A stretch of DNA of 64,000 nt from Marinobacter zhejiangensis (GCF_900114775.1 NZ_FOUE01000001.1:124001-188000); one strand, 5' to 3'; positions 18,091-29,011 are shown, counted from the stretch's first letter. Numbers and translations are program-made. Notes: generated by a model from the sequence alone, not told the origin.

Positions 18091-19431
18091 ATGATAGAAA
18101 AAGTTCTGATCGCGAACCGGGGGGAAATTGCCCTCCGGATACTGCGCGCCTGCAAGGAGCTGGGTATCCGCACCGTTGCGGTTCACTCCCAGGTCGACCG
18201 GGACCTGATGCACGTTAGGCTGGCAGACGAATCCGTCTGCATCGGCCCGAACAGCCCGGTAGACAGCTACCTGAACATTCCCGCCATCATCAGCGCCGCG
18301 GAAGTGACCGATTCGGTCGCCATCCATCCCGGCTACGGCTTCCTGGCGGAAAATGCCGACTTCGCTGAAATGGTGGAACAGAGCGGGTTCCGCTTTATCG
18401 GTCCCTCTGCAGACGTTATCCGCCTGATGGGCAACAAGGTGTCTGCCATCAGCGCCATGACAAAGGCTGGTGTCCCAACGGTTCCCGGCTCCAACGGCCC
18501 GGTCACTGACGATGACGAACGCACCCTGCGCATCGCCCGCGAAATCGGCTACCCGGTCATCATCAAGGCAGCATCCGGCGGCGGTGGCCGCGGCATGCAG
18601 GTGGTCCACACTGAGGCATCGCTGCTCAAGAGCATCCAGATTACCCAGTCTGAAGCCCGCAATGCGTTCGGCGACGCCACGGTATACCTGGAAAAATACC
18701 TGGAGCGCCCCCGCCACGTTGAGGTTCAGGTCCTGGCCGATACCCATGGCAACGTCATCCACCTGGGTGATCGTGACTGCTCCATGCAACGCCGCCACCA
18801 GAAGGTTCTGGAAGAGGCACCGGCACCCAACATTGATCCGGAAGCACGGGAAGCCACACTGAATGCCTGCGTTCAGGCCTGCAAGGAAATCGGTTACGTT
18901 GGTGCTGGTACCTTTGAGTTCCTGTACCAGGATGGTCGCTTCTACTTCATCGAGATGAACACCCGGGTTCAGGTTGAGCATCCCGTGTCGGAGATGGTCA
19001 CTGGTGTTGACATCGTCCGGGAGCAGCTGCGCATAGCCAGTGGCCTGCCACTGCAATACAGCCAGGACGACATCAAGATCAGCGGTCATGCCCTGGAGTG
19101 CCGGATCAACGCCGAGGACCCCACTACCTTTGTACCCAGCCCGGGCAAGGTGAAGCATTTCCACGCCCCTGGCGGCAACGGTGTGCGGGTGGACTCCCAC
19201 CTTTATAGCAGCTATACGGTTCCACCATACTACGACTCCCTGATTGCGAAAGTGATCACCTGGGGGGATGACCGGGACATCGCACGGCGACGGATGAAGA
19301 ACGCGCTGGACGAACTGGTGGTTGAGGGCATCAAGACCAACCAGCCCCTGCATCGAAAACTGGTACGCGATGGCGGCTTTAAACAGGTAGACTTCACCAT
19401 CCACTACCTGGAGAAGCTGATTCGGGACTGA
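18091..19431 (+). CDS. accC: Biotin carboxylase subunit of acetyl-CoA carboxylase
   Basis: A 446-residue ATP-grasp enzyme that carboxylates the biotin on AccB. The N-terminus [17 protein letters not shown] is typical. The ATP-binding loop (SGGGGRGMQ), the [13 protein letters not shown] segment, catalytic [14 protein letters not shown] and the C-terminal [12 protein letters not shown] region are all present. I place the start at the second of two close ATGs (18085 or 18091) because homologues begin MIEK or MLEK; neither has a clear ribosome-binding site. It follows accB by 24 bases. Confidence 0.97.
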   Translation: MIEKVLIANRGEIALRILRACKELGIRTVAVHSQVDRDLMHVRLADESVCIGPNSPVDSYLNIPAIISAAEVTDSVAIHPGYGFLAENADFAEMVEQSGFRFIGPSADVIRLMGNKVSAISAMTKAGVPTVPGSNGPVTDDDERTLRIAREIGYPVIIKAASGGGGRGMQVVHTEASLLKSIQITQSEARNAFGDATVYLEKYLERPRHVEVQVLADTHGNVIHLGDRDCSMQRRHQKVLEEAPAPNIDPEAREATLNACVQACKEIGYVGAGTFEFLYQDGRFYFIEMNTRVQVEHPVSEMVTGVDIVREQLRIASGLPLQYSQDDIKISGHALECRINAEDPTTFVPSPGKVKHFHAPGGNGVRVDSHLYSSYTVPPYYDSLIAKVITWGDDRDIARRRMKNALDELVVEGIKTNQPLHRKLVRDGGFKQVDFTIHYLEKLIRD

Positions 19432-19488
19432 CCCCAGCCGACTCTCCAGGGCAAACACGGACACTGAACAAGCCAGACGAGACCCCCT

Positions 19489-20385
19489 ATGCCCTGGATT
19501 CAACTACAGATCCCAGCTGATCCGGAAACCGCGGATCAGCTGGAGGATCTCCTTATGGAAATGGGCGCCGACGCCGTTTCCATGGAAGACGCTGCCGACC
19601 AACCGCTGTACGAACCCGACCCGGGCACCACACCGCTGTGGCACCAGACCCAGGTCACCGGGCTGTTCGACTCCGAACGCAACATCGACCAGCTGTGTTC
19701 TGCCATCCGGGATGCCTGGCACCAGCAAACCCAACAAGCCCTGCCTGACATTGAGGTAACCCTGGTTGAGGACAAAGACTGGGAGCGAGCCTGGATGGAC
19801 GACTTCAAACCATTGAAATTCGGCGAACGCCTGTGGATTGTCCCCAGCTGGCACGAAGCACCGGACCCCGATGCTGCCAATCTGATGCTCGACCCCGGAC
19901 TGGCGTTTGGCACCGGCACCCACCCAACCACCGCCCTGTGCCTGGAATGGCTCGATGGCCAGGACGTGGCCGACGCCCAGGTCATCGATTACGGCTGCGG
20001 CTCCGGCATCCTGGGACTGGCAGCGCTGCTACTGGGTGCCCGTCATGTCATGGGGGTGGATACCGACCCACAGGCTCTGGAAGCCAGCCGCGACAATGCC
20101 CGCCGTAACGGTGTCGAGGACAGCCGACTGGACCTGTACCTGCCTGAAGACGAACCGGAGCTGATGGCCGACGTTATGCTGGCCAACATCCTTGCCCAGC
20201 CACTGATTTCACTGGCCCCACACCTGGCAAGCAAGGTTAGCCCCGGAGGGCACCTGGTACTGTCTGGCATCCTATCCAACCAGGCCCGCGACGTGATGGA
20301 AGCGTACGAGCCCTGGTTCACGATGGACGAACCGGTTCAGCAAGAAGATTGGATACGCCTCACAGGACGCCGCAACAACAGGTGA
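19489..20385 (+). CDS. prmA: Ribosomal protein L11 methyltransferase
   Basis: A 298-residue SAM-dependent methyltransferase that trimethylates ribosomal protein L11. The N-terminal PrmA-specific domain starts MPWIQLQIPADPETADQLED. The Rossmann motif VIDYGCGSGILGLAALLLGA binds SAM, and the catalytic-loop motif MLANILAQPLISLAP is present. A typical substrate-linker motif DPGLAFGTGTHPTT precedes motif I. It follows accC by 57 bases in the same direction, a common gammaproteobacterial neighbourhood. Confidence 0.97.
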   Translation: MPWIQLQIPADPETADQLEDLLMEMGADAVSMEDAADQPLYEPDPGTTPLWHQTQVTGLFDSERNIDQLCSAIRDAWHQQTQQALPDIEVTLVEDKDWERAWMDDFKPLKFGERLWIVPSWHEAPDPDAANLMLDPGLAFGTGTHPTTALCLEWLDGQDVADAQVIDYGCGSGILGLAALLLGARHVMGVDTDPQALEASRDNARRNGVEDSRLDLYLPEDEPELMADVMLANILAQPLISLAPHLASKVSPGGHLVLSGILSNQARDVMEAYEPWFTMDEPVQQEDWIRLTGRRNNR

Positions 20386-20453
20386 CGACCGCAGGCTGAA
20401 CGACTAAACTGCCCCGAGTCAAGGCAACCCCAGAGCAAGAGCAGGAAGGAAGG

Positions 20454-21752
20454 ATGTCCGAGAGTAGTCTGCTGACCCGCTGCCCCAAGTGCAAAACCCA
20501 ATTCCGGGTAACCGCAGAACAACTCAGCGTGGCCAACGGTAAAGTTCGCTGCGGTAGTTGTATGGGCGTTTTCAATGCCCTGGAGCACCGAACCACCGCG
20601 ACACCATCCAAGCCGGCCGCTCAGCCTGAGCCGCCTAAAGCGGCTGAAGACAAACCGGCAAAACCTGCCGCCGCATTCCAACAGGCCTCGGAGGACGAGT
20701 TTGTCTTTGCCGACAACCCGGAAGAGGATGCATCCGAGCGCGGTTATAAAGGAAGCAACTCGCTGTTCTCGGAAGACGAGCTCAGCGACAGCTTCCTGGC
20801 CATAGAAGAAGGCTCGTTTACCGGCTTCACGGCCGACGACGAGCTGGAATCCGGCGAAACGAACGTAGACGAAAGCTGGGCTGAAGCCATACTCGACGAT
20901 GACCACGACGAGCCGGCAGCCGCCAAACCGACGCCCCGTCCGCCAGAGTCTCCGGCACCGGCCCGCCAGGAACCCGCAGCATCCCGGGAACCGGACTTTC
21001 AGCTGGCGAGTGAGCCGGAGCCAACACCTCAACCTGAGCCCAAGGCCACTACTCAGCCCCCACGGCGGGAGAGCGCCGACGAACTCAGTCTGCAGCTGGA
21101 CACCGACGATCGCCGCCCTCAGCCAGCCTTCACGGCAACGGGCACGTCGCAGGCCGCAGCCGAGCCACAACCTGAGACTTCCGAGGCGCCCAAATCCTCC
21201 GCAAAACCCGAGCAGTTCCAGAACCTGTCCCGGGACCCCATTTCGGTATCGGGCAAGCGAGGATACGGCTGGATCAAGACCACCTTCTGGACCCTTATGG
21301 TACTGGCGCTGCTGGGCGCTCTCGGGGCCCAGGTCGGCTACTACCAGTTTGACCGCCTGTCAGCCATGCCAAAGCTGCGCCCCTACTATGAAATGGCCTG
21401 TCAGTACGCTGGCTGTGAGCTGGCACCGCTGGTTGATATCGACAGCATCCAAAGCCGCAAGCTGGTGGTAAGAACCGACCCCGAGAACCGGACCGCCCTG
21501 GTGGTGGATGCCGAGATCGTCAACCGGGCACCGTTCGAGCAACCATTCCCGGCCATAGCCCTGACGTTCTCGAACCTGAACGGTGATGTGGTGGCCCAGA
21601 GCGTATTCCCTCCAGAGGCCTACCTGGCCGGCGAAGCGGGGCAGCTGGGCACCATGCCTTCGGAAGTTCCGGTACGGATTGCCATCCGGATTCGCGACCC
21701 CGGCCGTGATGCGGTCAACTACAATATTGTCTTCCGGCCTTACAGCCCGTAA
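20454..21752 (+). CDS. Zinc-ribbon and DUF3426 domain membrane protein
   Basis: A 432-residue protein. The N-terminal MJ0042-type zinc ribbon has two CxxC pairs (CPKCKTQF and CGSCMGVF, within residues 10-42). A long low-complexity Pro/Glu/Ala linker (about 45-265) is followed by one transmembrane helix (about 280-298) and a DUF3426 domain (DIDSIQSRKLVVRTDPENRT). This architecture is common next to prmA in Pseudomonas-like genomes; its function is unknown. AGGAAGGAAGG lies directly upstream of the ATG. The linker varies widely in homologues, so its repeats carry little meaning. Confidence 0.9.
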   Translation: MSESSLLTRCPKCKTQFRVTAEQLSVANGKVRCGSCMGVFNALEHRTTATPSKPAAQPEPPKAAEDKPAKPAAAFQQASEDEFVFADNPEEDASERGYKGSNSLFSEDELSDSFLAIEEGSFTGFTADDELESGETNVDESWAEAILDDDHDEPAAAKPTPRPPESPAPARQEPAASREPDFQLASEPEPTPQPEPKATTQPPRRESADELSLQLDTDDRRPQPAFTATGTSQAAAEPQPETSEAPKSSAKPEQFQNLSRDPISVSGKRGYGWIKTTFWTLMVLALLGALGAQVGYYQFDRLSAMPKLRPYYEMACQYAGCELAPLVDIDSIQSRKLVVRTDPENRTALVVDAEIVNRAPFEQPFPAIALTFSNLNGDVVAQSVFPPEAYLAGEAGQLGTMPSEVPVRIAIRIRDPGRDAVNYNIVFRPYSP

Positions 21753-21979
21753 GCGAGCACTGACTTCACCGCGACCAGCACAGGTCATCTGACAGACTAA
21801 AAGTCAACCAATAAGAGCGAAAAATAATCAACTTTTTCAGCCTTTCGCCTCTTCAATAGCGCAATTCTCGGCGGTATCATTGTCGCCCTTCGGAATTTGG
21901 GAGCACCATTCCCCTCGATCAGAGGGAGTCGCCTCCTGTCCGAGCCTCTCGCAAATTGCTATGACACCGGATCCAGACC

Positions 21980-22978
21980 ATGCTGCCGACGACAAAAATC
22001 GGGCCTTATACGTTGCCCAACCCGTTGATCGTGGCACCCATGGCCGGTGTGACCGACCGTCCGTTTCGCCAGCTCTGCCGGCGACTCGGGGCCGGACTGG
22101 CGGTTTCCGAGATGGTGATTGCAGACAGCAAGCTTTGGCATACCCGCAAATCCAGACTGCGACTGGACCATGCCGGCGAACCCGAGCCACGGTCGGTACA
22201 GATTGCCGGCGGCGACCCGGACATGCTGGCCAACGCGGCACGGATGAATGCTGAACAGGGCGCCCAGATTATCGACATCAACATGGGATGCCCGGCTAAA
22301 AAAGTCTGCAACAAGGCTGCGGGCTCAGCGTTGATGAAAGACGAACCGCTGGTTCGTGACATTCTGACCGCCGTGGTGGCGGCAGTGGACGTCCCGGTGA
22401 CATTGAAAATGCGCACCGGCTGGGACCCCGACCACCGCAATGCACCGCTGATTGCACGCATGGCAGAGGATGCCGGCATCCAGGCCCTGGCCATTCATGG
22501 CCGTACCCGGACGGATGCCTATAAAGGAGAGGCCGAGTACGACACCATCGCCGAGGTGAAATCTCAGGTCAGCATCCCGGTCTTCGCCAACGGAGACATT
22601 ACCTCTCCGGAGAAGGCCAAGCAGGTCCTGAACCACACCGGCGCTGACGGCCTGCTGATCGGGCGCGCGGCCCAGGGCCGACCCTGGATCTTCCGGGAAA
22701 TCCTGCATTTCCTGGAGACCGGAGAGCACCTGGCGCCTCCGTCTCTGGATGAGGTGGAGGACATTCTGAGCGGTCACCTTGACGCCCTGCACGCCTTCTA
22801 CGGCGACGTCATGGGCCCCCGGATCGCTCGGAAACACGTGGGCTGGTATCTACAGACCCACGACGACAGCAAAGCATTCAGACGACGCTTCAACGCCATT
22901 GAAGACCCGTTGGAGCAGAAAGAAAGTATTCAACTGTATTTTTCAGGCTTACGAAATGGAGAGGTATTCGCAGCATGA
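21980..22978 (+). CDS. dusB: tRNA-dihydrouridine synthase B
   Basis: A 332-residue FMN-dependent enzyme reducing uridines in the tRNA D-loop. Diagnostic motifs: [17 protein letters not shown] at the N-terminus, [20 protein letters not shown] with the catalytic Cys, [27 protein letters not shown] and [11 protein letters not shown]. Its stop overlaps the fis start by 4 bases; dusB-fis is the classic gammaproteobacterial operon. The 227-base upstream gap should carry the growth-rate-regulated promoter. A TATCAT at about 21875 could be its -10, but I cannot pair it with a good -35. Confidence 0.97.
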   Translation: MLPTTKIGPYTLPNPLIVAPMAGVTDRPFRQLCRRLGAGLAVSEMVIADSKLWHTRKSRLRLDHAGEPEPRSVQIAGGDPDMLANAARMNAEQGAQIIDINMGCPAKKVCNKAAGSALMKDEPLVRDILTAVVAAVDVPVTLKMRTGWDPDHRNAPLIARMAEDAGIQALAIHGRTRTDAYKGEAEYDTIAEVKSQVSIPVFANGDITSPEKAKQVLNHTGADGLLIGRAAQGRPWIFREILHFLETGEHLAPPSLDEVEDILSGHLDALHAFYGDVMGPRIARKHVGWYLQTHDDSKAFRRRFNAIEDPLEQKESIQLYFSGLRNGEVFAA

Positions 22979-23292
22979 GCGCTGAGACTTTGGCAAACGA
23001 CAACCGGCTTCCGAATGCGGGTGATGACATCCATCAACTGCAAACGGTCAACAGCACCGGCAATGCCGTCACCCTGCGTGATAGCGTAGAGGTGGCCCTG
23101 AAAAACTACTTCGCCCAACTTGATGGTGCCCCGGTGACCGACGTCTACCAGCTGGTGCTTTCCGAAGTGGAAGCCCCGCTTCTGGAGCAGGTGATGAAGT
23201 ACACTCGCAACAACCAGACCAAAGCATCCACCATGCTGGGTCTGAACCGCGGCACCCTGCGCAAGAAGCTCAAGCAGTACGGTCTGCTATAA
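22975..23292 (+). CDS. fis: DNA-binding protein Fis
   Basis: A 105-residue nucleoid protein and transcription factor, slightly longer than the 98-residue E. coli protein. It has an N-terminal arm (about residues 1-45), helices for dimerisation ([20 protein letters not shown]) and a C-terminal helix-turn-helix ([20 protein letters not shown]). The start ATG overlaps the dusB stop (ATGA), so expression depends on dusB transcription. It regulates ribosomal and many other promoters in growing cells (known). Confidence 0.97.
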   Translation: MSAETLANDNRLPNAGDDIHQLQTVNSTGNAVTLRDSVEVALKNYFAQLDGAPVTDVYQLVLSEVEAPLLEQVMKYTRNNQTKASTMLGLNRGTLRKKLKQYGLL

Positions 23293-23312
23293 TCCAGACA
23301 CCCTAATCTCAA

Positions 23313-23345
23313 GAGGGCCTCCCGGACTACTTTCGCGAGGCCTTC
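23313..23345 (+). terminator. Possible terminator after fis
   Basis: AGGGCCTC and GAGGCCTT form a stem with one G-T pair around a loop of about 16 bases, followed by a short T-containing stretch. It lies between fis and purH. No strong T-run is present, so partial read-through is likely. Confidence 0.5.
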
Positions 23346-23376
23346 ATTCGTTCATATCCAGTGAAAAATGTGAACC

Positions 23377-24957
23377 ATGGCTAATCAGGAAAACACCCCC
23401 GTTCGTCGCGCGCTGATCAGCGTTTCCGATAAAACCGGCATCGTTGAATTTGCCAAAGGCCTTGTCGAGCAAGGCGTTGAACTGCTCTCCACCGGCGGCA
23501 CCTTCCGCCTGCTCCAGGACAACCAAGTTGCCGTTACTGAAGTCAGTGATTACACCGGCTTTCCGGAAATGATGGACGGCCGGGTCAAGACCCTGCACCC
23601 TAAGATCCACGGTGGTATCCTGGGCCGTCGCGGCACCGACGATGCAGTGATGAGCGAACACCAGATCAACCCCATCGACATGGTGGTGGTGAACCTGTAT
23701 CCGTTTGAAGCCACGGTTGCCAAGCCAGACTGCGACCTGCCAACCGCGATTGAAAACATCGACATCGGTGGCCCGACCATGGTTCGCGCGGCCGCCAAGA
23801 ACCACAACGATGTCGCCATCGTGGTCAACGCCTCGGATTACGGCCGGGTTCTGGCGGAACTGGCTGACAACGGCGGCGAACTCACCTACGCCACCCGCTT
23901 CGACCTGGCGGTCAAAGCGTTCGAGCACACCGCCAGCTATGACGGCGCCATCGCCAATTACCTGGGTGGCCGCACCGCTGATAATGACAACGCCGACTTC
24001 CCACGCACCTTCAACACCCAGTTCGTTAAGGTGCAGGACATGCGTTACGGCGAGAACCCGCATCAGCGCGCCGCCTTCTACGCCGAAAGTAACCCCCAGG
24101 AAGCCAGTGTCGCGACCGCCACGCAACTGCAGGGCAAAGAACTGTCCTTCAATAACGTAGCCGATACCGATGCCGCCCTGGAATGCGTAAAACCATTCGC
24201 CGACCCGGCCTGCGTCATCGTCAAGCACGCCAACCCCTGCGGCGTGGCCATCGGCGCCGACATTCTCCAGGCCTACGACCTGGCCTTCGCTACCGACCCG
24301 ACCTCGGCCTTTGGCGGCATCATCGCCTTTAACCGGGAGCTGGACGCGGAAACCGCCAAGGCGATCATTGATCGTCAGTTCGTTGAAGTCATCATTGCAC
24401 CGACCGTTGCCGATGACGCCGTCGAGATCGTTGCCGCGAAGAAGAACGTTCGCCTGCTCGCCTGTGGCGAGTTCAACAGTGAGCGCAGCAAAGCCCTCGA
24501 CTACAAGCGCGTGACTGGCGGCCTGCTGGTTCAGGACCGCGACCTGGGCATGGTTGCTATGGAAGACGTCAAGGTGGTAACCGAGCGTCAGCCGACGGAA
24601 GCGGAGCTCAACGACCTGCTGTTCGCGTGGGAAGTGGCCAAATACGTCAAATCCAACGCCATCGTCTACGCCAAAGCCGGCCGTACCATCGGTATTGGTG
24701 CAGGCCAGATGAGCCGGGTGTACAGCGCCAAGATCGCCGGCATCAAGGCGGCAGACGAAGGTCTGGAGGTCAAGGGCTCGGTGATGTCTTCCGATGCCTT
24801 CTTCCCGTTCCGCGATGGCATTGATGCCGCTGCTGAAGCCGGCATTACTGCGGTGATCCAGCCGGGTGGCTCCATGCGAGACCAGGAAGTGATCGACGCA
24901 GCGAATGAGCACGGCATTGCCATGGTCTTCACCGGCATGCGCCATTTCCGCCATTGA
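23377..24957 (+). CDS. purH: Bifunctional AICAR formyltransferase / IMP cyclohydrolase
   Basis: A 526-residue enzyme for the last two steps of purine synthesis. The N-terminal cyclohydrolase (MGS-like, about 1-195) shows [27 protein letters not shown] and [18 protein letters not shown]. The C-terminal transformylase shows [13 protein letters not shown] [21 protein letters not shown] with the catalytic Lys-His, and the end [16 protein letters not shown]. Length is standard. It is followed after 19 bases by purD, the usual purHD operon. An in-frame shadow on the other strand is not a gene. Confidence 0.98.
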   Translation: MANQENTPVRRALISVSDKTGIVEFAKGLVEQGVELLSTGGTFRLLQDNQVAVTEVSDYTGFPEMMDGRVKTLHPKIHGGILGRRGTDDAVMSEHQINPIDMVVVNLYPFEATVAKPDCDLPTAIENIDIGGPTMVRAAAKNHNDVAIVVNASDYGRVLAELADNGGELTYATRFDLAVKAFEHTASYDGAIANYLGGRTADNDNADFPRTFNTQFVKVQDMRYGENPHQRAAFYAESNPQEASVATATQLQGKELSFNNVADTDAALECVKPFADPACVIVKHANPCGVAIGADILQAYDLAFATDPTSAFGGIIAFNRELDAETAKAIIDRQFVEVIIAPTVADDAVEIVAAKKNVRLLACGEFNSERSKALDYKRVTGGLLVQDRDLGMVAMEDVKVVTERQPTEAELNDLLFAWEVAKYVKSNAIVYAKAGRTIGIGAGQMSRVYSAKIAGIKAADEGLEVKGSVMSSDAFFPFRDGIDAAAEAGITAVIQPGGSMRDQEVIDAANEHGIAMVFTGMRHFRH

Positions 24958-24976
24958 TCAGCGAAGGAAAAACACG

Positions 24977-26263
24977 ATGAATATTCTGGTAATTGGTAGC
25001 GGCGGACGTGAACACGCACTGGCCTGGAAAGCAGCCCAGTCTCCGGACGCCGACAAGGTGTTCGTCGCCCCCGGCAATGCCGGTACGGCGCGGGAACCCA
25101 ATCTGGAGAACGTCGATATCGACGTTATGGACCTGAACGCCCTCGCCGACTTTGCCGAGGCCAACAACGTCGGTCTGACCATTGTTGGCCCGGAAGCACC
25201 GCTGGTAGCTGGCGTTGTTGACCTGTTCAACAGCCGCGGCCTGCGCGTGTTCGGCCCCACCGAAGGCGCCGCCCAACTGGAAGGCTCCAAGGCGTTCACC
25301 AAGGACTTCCTCGCCCGTCAAAACATCCCGACCGCAGGCTACGGCAACTTCACCGACGTTAACGAGGCCCTGGCCTACGTTCGTGAGCAGGGCGCACCGA
25401 TTGTGGTCAAGGCCGATGGCCTGGCCGCCGGTAAAGGCGTCATCGTCGCCATGACCCTGGAAGAAGCGGAAGAGGCCATCAAGGACATGCTCGCGGGCAA
25501 TGCCTTTGGTGACGCCGGTAGCCGCGTGGTCATCGAGGAGTTCCTGGAAGGCGAAGAAGCCAGCTTCATCGTGATGGTCGATGGCGAGCACGTGTTGCCG
25601 ATGGCCACCTCCCAGGATCACAAACGCGTCGGCGATGGCGATACCGGCCCCAATACCGGTGGCATGGGCGCCTACTCTCCGGCTCCGGTGGTCACGGCTG
25701 ATGTGCACCAGCGCATCATGGACGAGGTAATCTACCCCACCGTTCGTGGCATGGCCGCTGAAGGCCATCCATACACTGGCTTCCTTTACGCTGGCCTGAT
25801 GATCGACACCAACGGTGCACCCAAGGTCATCGAGTTCAACTGCCGCTTCGGCGACCCGGAAACCCAGCCGATCATGCTGCGGATGAAGTCCGACCTGGTT
25901 GAACTGTGTCAGGCCGCCATCGATGGCAAGCTCGACCAGTGCGACTCCGAATGGGACGGGCGAGCATCTGTTGGCATCGTACTGGCCGCGGGCGGTTACC
26001 CGGCCAGCTACAACAAGGGCGACGTGATTTCCGGCCTGCCGACCGATGAGACCGAAGGCGAGAAGGTCTTCCACGCCGGTACCCAACTCAACGGCGACCA
26101 GGTGGTAACCAATGGCGGCCGGGTACTGTGTGCCACCGCCCTTGGCAACACCGTGACCGAAGCCCAGCAGCGAGCCTATGCCCTGGCTGGCCAGATCAGC
26201 TGGGATGGCGCCTTCTACCGCAAGGACATCGCCTACCGGGCCATCGCCCGGGAAAACGGCTGA
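24977..26263 (+). CDS. purD: Phosphoribosylamine-glycine ligase
   Basis: A 428-residue ATP-grasp enzyme that joins glycine to phosphoribosylamine to give GAR in purine synthesis. The N-terminal motif [18 protein letters not shown], the central [14 protein letters not shown] and [14 protein letters not shown], and the GDPETQ motif ([14 protein letters not shown]) are all present. AAGGAAA lies ahead of the ATG at 24977; the frame extends upstream into purH but without a start signal. A strong terminator follows. Confidence 0.98.
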   Translation: MNILVIGSGGREHALAWKAAQSPDADKVFVAPGNAGTAREPNLENVDIDVMDLNALADFAEANNVGLTIVGPEAPLVAGVVDLFNSRGLRVFGPTEGAAQLEGSKAFTKDFLARQNIPTAGYGNFTDVNEALAYVREQGAPIVVKADGLAAGKGVIVAMTLEEAEEAIKDMLAGNAFGDAGSRVVIEEFLEGEEASFIVMVDGEHVLPMATSQDHKRVGDGDTGPNTGGMGAYSPAPVVTADVHQRIMDEVIYPTVRGMAAEGHPYTGFLYAGLMIDTNGAPKVIEFNCRFGDPETQPIMLRMKSDLVELCQAAIDGKLDQCDSEWDGRASVGIVLAAGGYPASYNKGDVISGLPTDETEGEKVFHAGTQLNGDQVVTNGGRVLCATALGNTVTEAQQRAYALAGQISWDGAFYRKDIAYRAIARENG

Positions 26264-26287
26264 TTTCCCCAGCGGTAACGCATCAAG

Positions 26288-26321
26288 AAGGCCCGGTTGC
26301 TGATTGACCGGGCTTTTTTTT
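26288..26321 (+). terminator. Rho-independent terminator after purD
   Basis: GCCCGGT and ACCGGGC form a 7-base stem (26291-26297 and 26307-26313) around a 9-base loop, followed by eight T residues. It ends the fis/purHD transcription. Confidence 0.93.
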
Positions 26322-26384
26322 GCTTTACTGTAACGAGCTAACAAACAAAGGATTTTTCAACCAGTAAGGATGGAGACCCGGATC

Positions 26385-27317
26385 ATGAACAAGCAGTTCC
26401 CACTGAACCTGGCACTGCTGGCCTGTATTCTGGCACTGCTGGCCGGCTGCAGCCGTTACGAGCTGTTCGACAAAGCCATCGCCTGGGAGCGTGACTCCGC
26501 CGGCCTGACCCCTCACGAAATCACCGTCGGTGACCTCCGTATTGCCTATCTCAGCAACACCGAGGCCCGCGATGGCCAGGTCCTGGTGATGATCCACGGC
26601 TTCGCCGCCAACAAAGACAACTGGGTGCGCATGGCCGGCGAACTGACCGAACACTACCAGGTGTATGCCATCGACCTTCCCGGGCATGGCGACAGCAGCA
26701 AAGAATTGGACCGCGACTACCGCCTGCAAAACCAGGTCGAATACCTCAATCGCATTCTCTCAGCGCTGGAGCTCGACCAGGTGAACCTTATTGGTAACTC
26801 CATGGGTGGCGCAATTACCGTACTCTACTCGGCCCGCTATCCGGATCAGGTGAAGAATGCGGTACTGTTCAATCCGGCCGGTGTCTTTCACTATGAAAGC
26901 GAGCTGGTCTCTCTGGTCAGGGACGGCTCCAACCCGCTGATTGTCAGTCAGCCGGGCGATATGGAGCGGCTGGTGGACTTCGCCTTGGAGGAAAAACCCT
27001 TTGCGCCCTGGCCAATTTACGAGGTGATGGAGGAGCGGGCCATTGCCAACCGTGCCGTCAATGAAAAGATTTTCCAGGCCCTGCGGGACTCCGGTAGCGA
27101 AGCATCCTTCCTCGACGCACTGGCTACCATCTCCGCGCCAGTGCTGATTATCTGGGGTGACCAGGACCGGGTGATCAATTTCCGCAATGCGGAGTTTTTT
27201 GAACAGCAGATACCGGTGTCCGAGGCCCTCGTTCTCGAAGGCATTGGCCACGCCCCGATGATTGAGGTGCCTGAGCGCTCGGCCACCCTGGTCCAGTCTT
27301 TTATTGGCGACAACTGA
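26385..27317 (+). CDS. Lipoprotein alpha/beta hydrolase
   Basis: A 310-residue predicted lipoprotein (signal ALLACILALLAGC, lipobox LAGC near residue 21) with an alpha/beta-hydrolase fold. Oxyanion-region HGFAANKDNW, nucleophile elbow GNSMGG (Ser), acid in WGDQDRVI and catalytic His in GIGHAPMIE are all present, so it should be an active esterase or lipase of the envelope. GGAG lies 9 bases before the ATG at 26385; another ATG five codons earlier abuts its own AAGG too closely. The antiporter gene starts immediately after the stop (TGA-ATG), which implies coupling. The substrate is unknown. Confidence 0.87.
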   Translation: MNKQFPLNLALLACILALLAGCSRYELFDKAIAWERDSAGLTPHEITVGDLRIAYLSNTEARDGQVLVMIHGFAANKDNWVRMAGELTEHYQVYAIDLPGHGDSSKELDRDYRLQNQVEYLNRILSALELDQVNLIGNSMGGAITVLYSARYPDQVKNAVLFNPAGVFHYESELVSLVRDGSNPLIVSQPGDMERLVDFALEEKPFAPWPIYEVMEERAIANRAVNEKIFQALRDSGSEASFLDALATISAPVLIIWGDQDRVINFRNAEFFEQQIPVSEALVLEGIGHAPMIEVPERSATLVQSFIGDN

Positions 27318-28877
27318 ATGTCTGAAGCACTGTGGATTACTTTCGCATTCACCCTGGGCTTGCTGGTGAAGTCCGTCGGATTGCCCCCGCTGGTGGGTTA
27401 TCTGGCGGCCGGCTTTGCCTTAAGTGGACTCGCCACCGTCACCCCACTGGCGGTTGAGAACACCGAATTTCTCGACCACGTGGCCCATCTGGGGGTGCTG
27501 TTGCTGCTGTTTACGGTGGGGCTGAAACTGAAGTTGCGATCGATCCTCAGTGCCGAGGTGATTGGCGGCGGGCTGTTGCATTTCACGATCACCACCGCCA
27601 TTTTCACCCCGGCGGCGTACCTCGTGCTGGGCATGGACTTCCAGCACGCGGTGCTGCTGGCCATCGCCCTGTCGTTCTCCAGCACCGTACTGGCCGCCAA
27701 GGTTCTTGAAGGCAAGCGGGAGCTGCGGGCTTTTCACGGCCGGGTAGCCATTGGCATCCTGATCGTCCAGGACCTGATTGCCCTGGTGGTCATGAGCGTT
27801 ACCTCGGGCGAATCCCCTTCGCCTTGGTCACTGCTGGTGTTTGCCCTGCCCCTGCTGCGCCCGGCCCTATACCGTTTGCTTGATGCTAGCGGGCACGATG
27901 AGCTGCTGGTACTGCTTGGCCTGCTGCTGGCCCTGGTCCTCGGTGGCATTGGCTTTGATGCAGTGGGACTGAGCTCGGAGCTGGGTGCGCTGATCTTTGG
28001 CGCGATGCTCGCCAACCACCCGCGGGCGATCGAACTGTCACGCTCTCTCTGGAGCGTCAAGGAAGTCTTCCTTGTCGCCTTCTTCCTGCAAATCGGGATC
28101 GGCGGCCTACCTGATCACGATGCCCTGATGTTCGCCCTGGTGGCGGCGCTGGCACTCCCCCTCAAAGGTGTGCTGTTCTTTTTCCTGTTGCTGGCATTCC
28201 GGTTACGGGCACGCAGCAGCTTCCTGACGTCCCTGTCCCTGAGCAACTACAGCGAATTTGGCCTGATCGTGGCCAGTGTCGCCCTGCCGGAGTGGCTGAT
28301 CCCGCTGGCCATCGCGCTGTCGCTGTCGTTTGTCATTTCCGCCCCGATTAACCGGATCTCTCACTCCCTCTACGAGCGCTACTCCCAACGCCTGACCCCC
28401 TTTGAAGGCCACCGCCGACACCCGGATGAGCAACCCATTTCCCTTGGCGACACCCGTATCCTGGTGATGGGCATGGGGCGCACCGGCTCAGCGGCCTACG
28501 ACCGGCTTGCCGAGGCGGAGCCAAACATCATGGGACTGGACTCCGACCCGGCCAAAGCCCATATGCACCTTAAGGCCGGAAGAAATGTGGTGTTCGCCGA
28601 CGGGGAAGACACCACCTTCTGGGCCGACGTAAAAATGCCCAACCTCAAAGCCGTGGTACTGGCCATGAGTGACATTGAAGGCAAGGTGATCGCCGCCCGT
28701 CAGCTTCGCCACAAGGGGTTTGATGGCTACATCATCGCCCATACCATGTTTGCTGATGAGGCTGAACTCATCAAGGAAGCCGGCGCCAACGAGGCCTACC
28801 TCACCATGAACGAAACCGGCGTTGCCCTCGCCAGCCACATCGACGACTACATGACCCACAATCACCAACCCCGCTGA
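27318..28877 (+). CDS. CPA2-type monovalent cation:proton antiporter with TrkA-N domain
   Basis: A 519-residue inner-membrane protein. About twelve hydrophobic segments fill residues 1-340 (including LALSFSSTVLAAKVLEGKREL, typical of the KefB/KefC/YbaL family), then a cytoplasmic Rossmann TrkA-N domain begins at about 378 (TRILVMGMGRTGSAAYDRL). It is likely to exchange K+ or Na+ for protons, gated by nucleotide or redox binding. There is no KefF/KefG partner nearby, so glutathione control cannot be claimed. It begins directly after the hydrolase stop codon. Confidence 0.9.
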   Translation: MSEALWITFAFTLGLLVKSVGLPPLVGYLAAGFALSGLATVTPLAVENTEFLDHVAHLGVLLLLFTVGLKLKLRSILSAEVIGGGLLHFTITTAIFTPAAYLVLGMDFQHAVLLAIALSFSSTVLAAKVLEGKRELRAFHGRVAIGILIVQDLIALVVMSVTSGESPSPWSLLVFALPLLRPALYRLLDASGHDELLVLLGLLLALVLGGIGFDAVGLSSELGALIFGAMLANHPRAIELSRSLWSVKEVFLVAFFLQIGIGGLPDHDALMFALVAALALPLKGVLFFFLLLAFRLRARSSFLTSLSLSNYSEFGLIVASVALPEWLIPLAIALSLSFVISAPINRISHSLYERYSQRLTPFEGHRRHPDEQPISLGDTRILVMGMGRTGSAAYDRLAEAEPNIMGLDSDPAKAHMHLKAGRNVVFADGEDTTFWADVKMPNLKAVVLAMSDIEGKVIAARQLRHKGFDGYIIAHTMFADEAELIKEAGANEAYLTMNETGVALASHIDDYMTHNHQPR

Positions 28878-28995
28878 GCGCGGGTCGCTTTTCAGCCATT
28901 CTCCCTTGCGGCCGTCAGTGTTTTTTACAGGTTCACTGGCGGTGTTACCCGATTAGGGTGCGCAACCGTCTTGTTTTCCTGCCAGGATTTTTTCA

Positions 28996-29011
28996 TGGCA
29001 CACATCCTGCC
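28996..29011 (+). promoter_or_regulatory. Candidate sigma-54 (-24/-12) promoter for the VpsR-like/FapF-like operon
   Basis: TGGCACACATCCTGCC keeps the invariant GG-N10-GC spacing (GG 28997-28998, GC 29009-29010) and a full TGGCAC -24 element; the -12 element reads CTGC instead of TTGC. A transcript would start near 29022, leaving a leader of about 90 bases to the ATG at 29114. GC-rich DNA can yield such matches by chance. Confidence 0.5.

Noticed and set aside
17509..19503. A 664-codon open frame on the minus strand
   Set aside because: It lies opposite accB and accC, whose motifs are unmistakable. Its translation has no recognisable domain; it is an antisense shadow caused by codon bias.
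23344..26344. Minus-strand frames of 536 and 471 codons
   Set aside because: They mirror purH and purD, which carry all catalytic motifs. No start signals or known folds.
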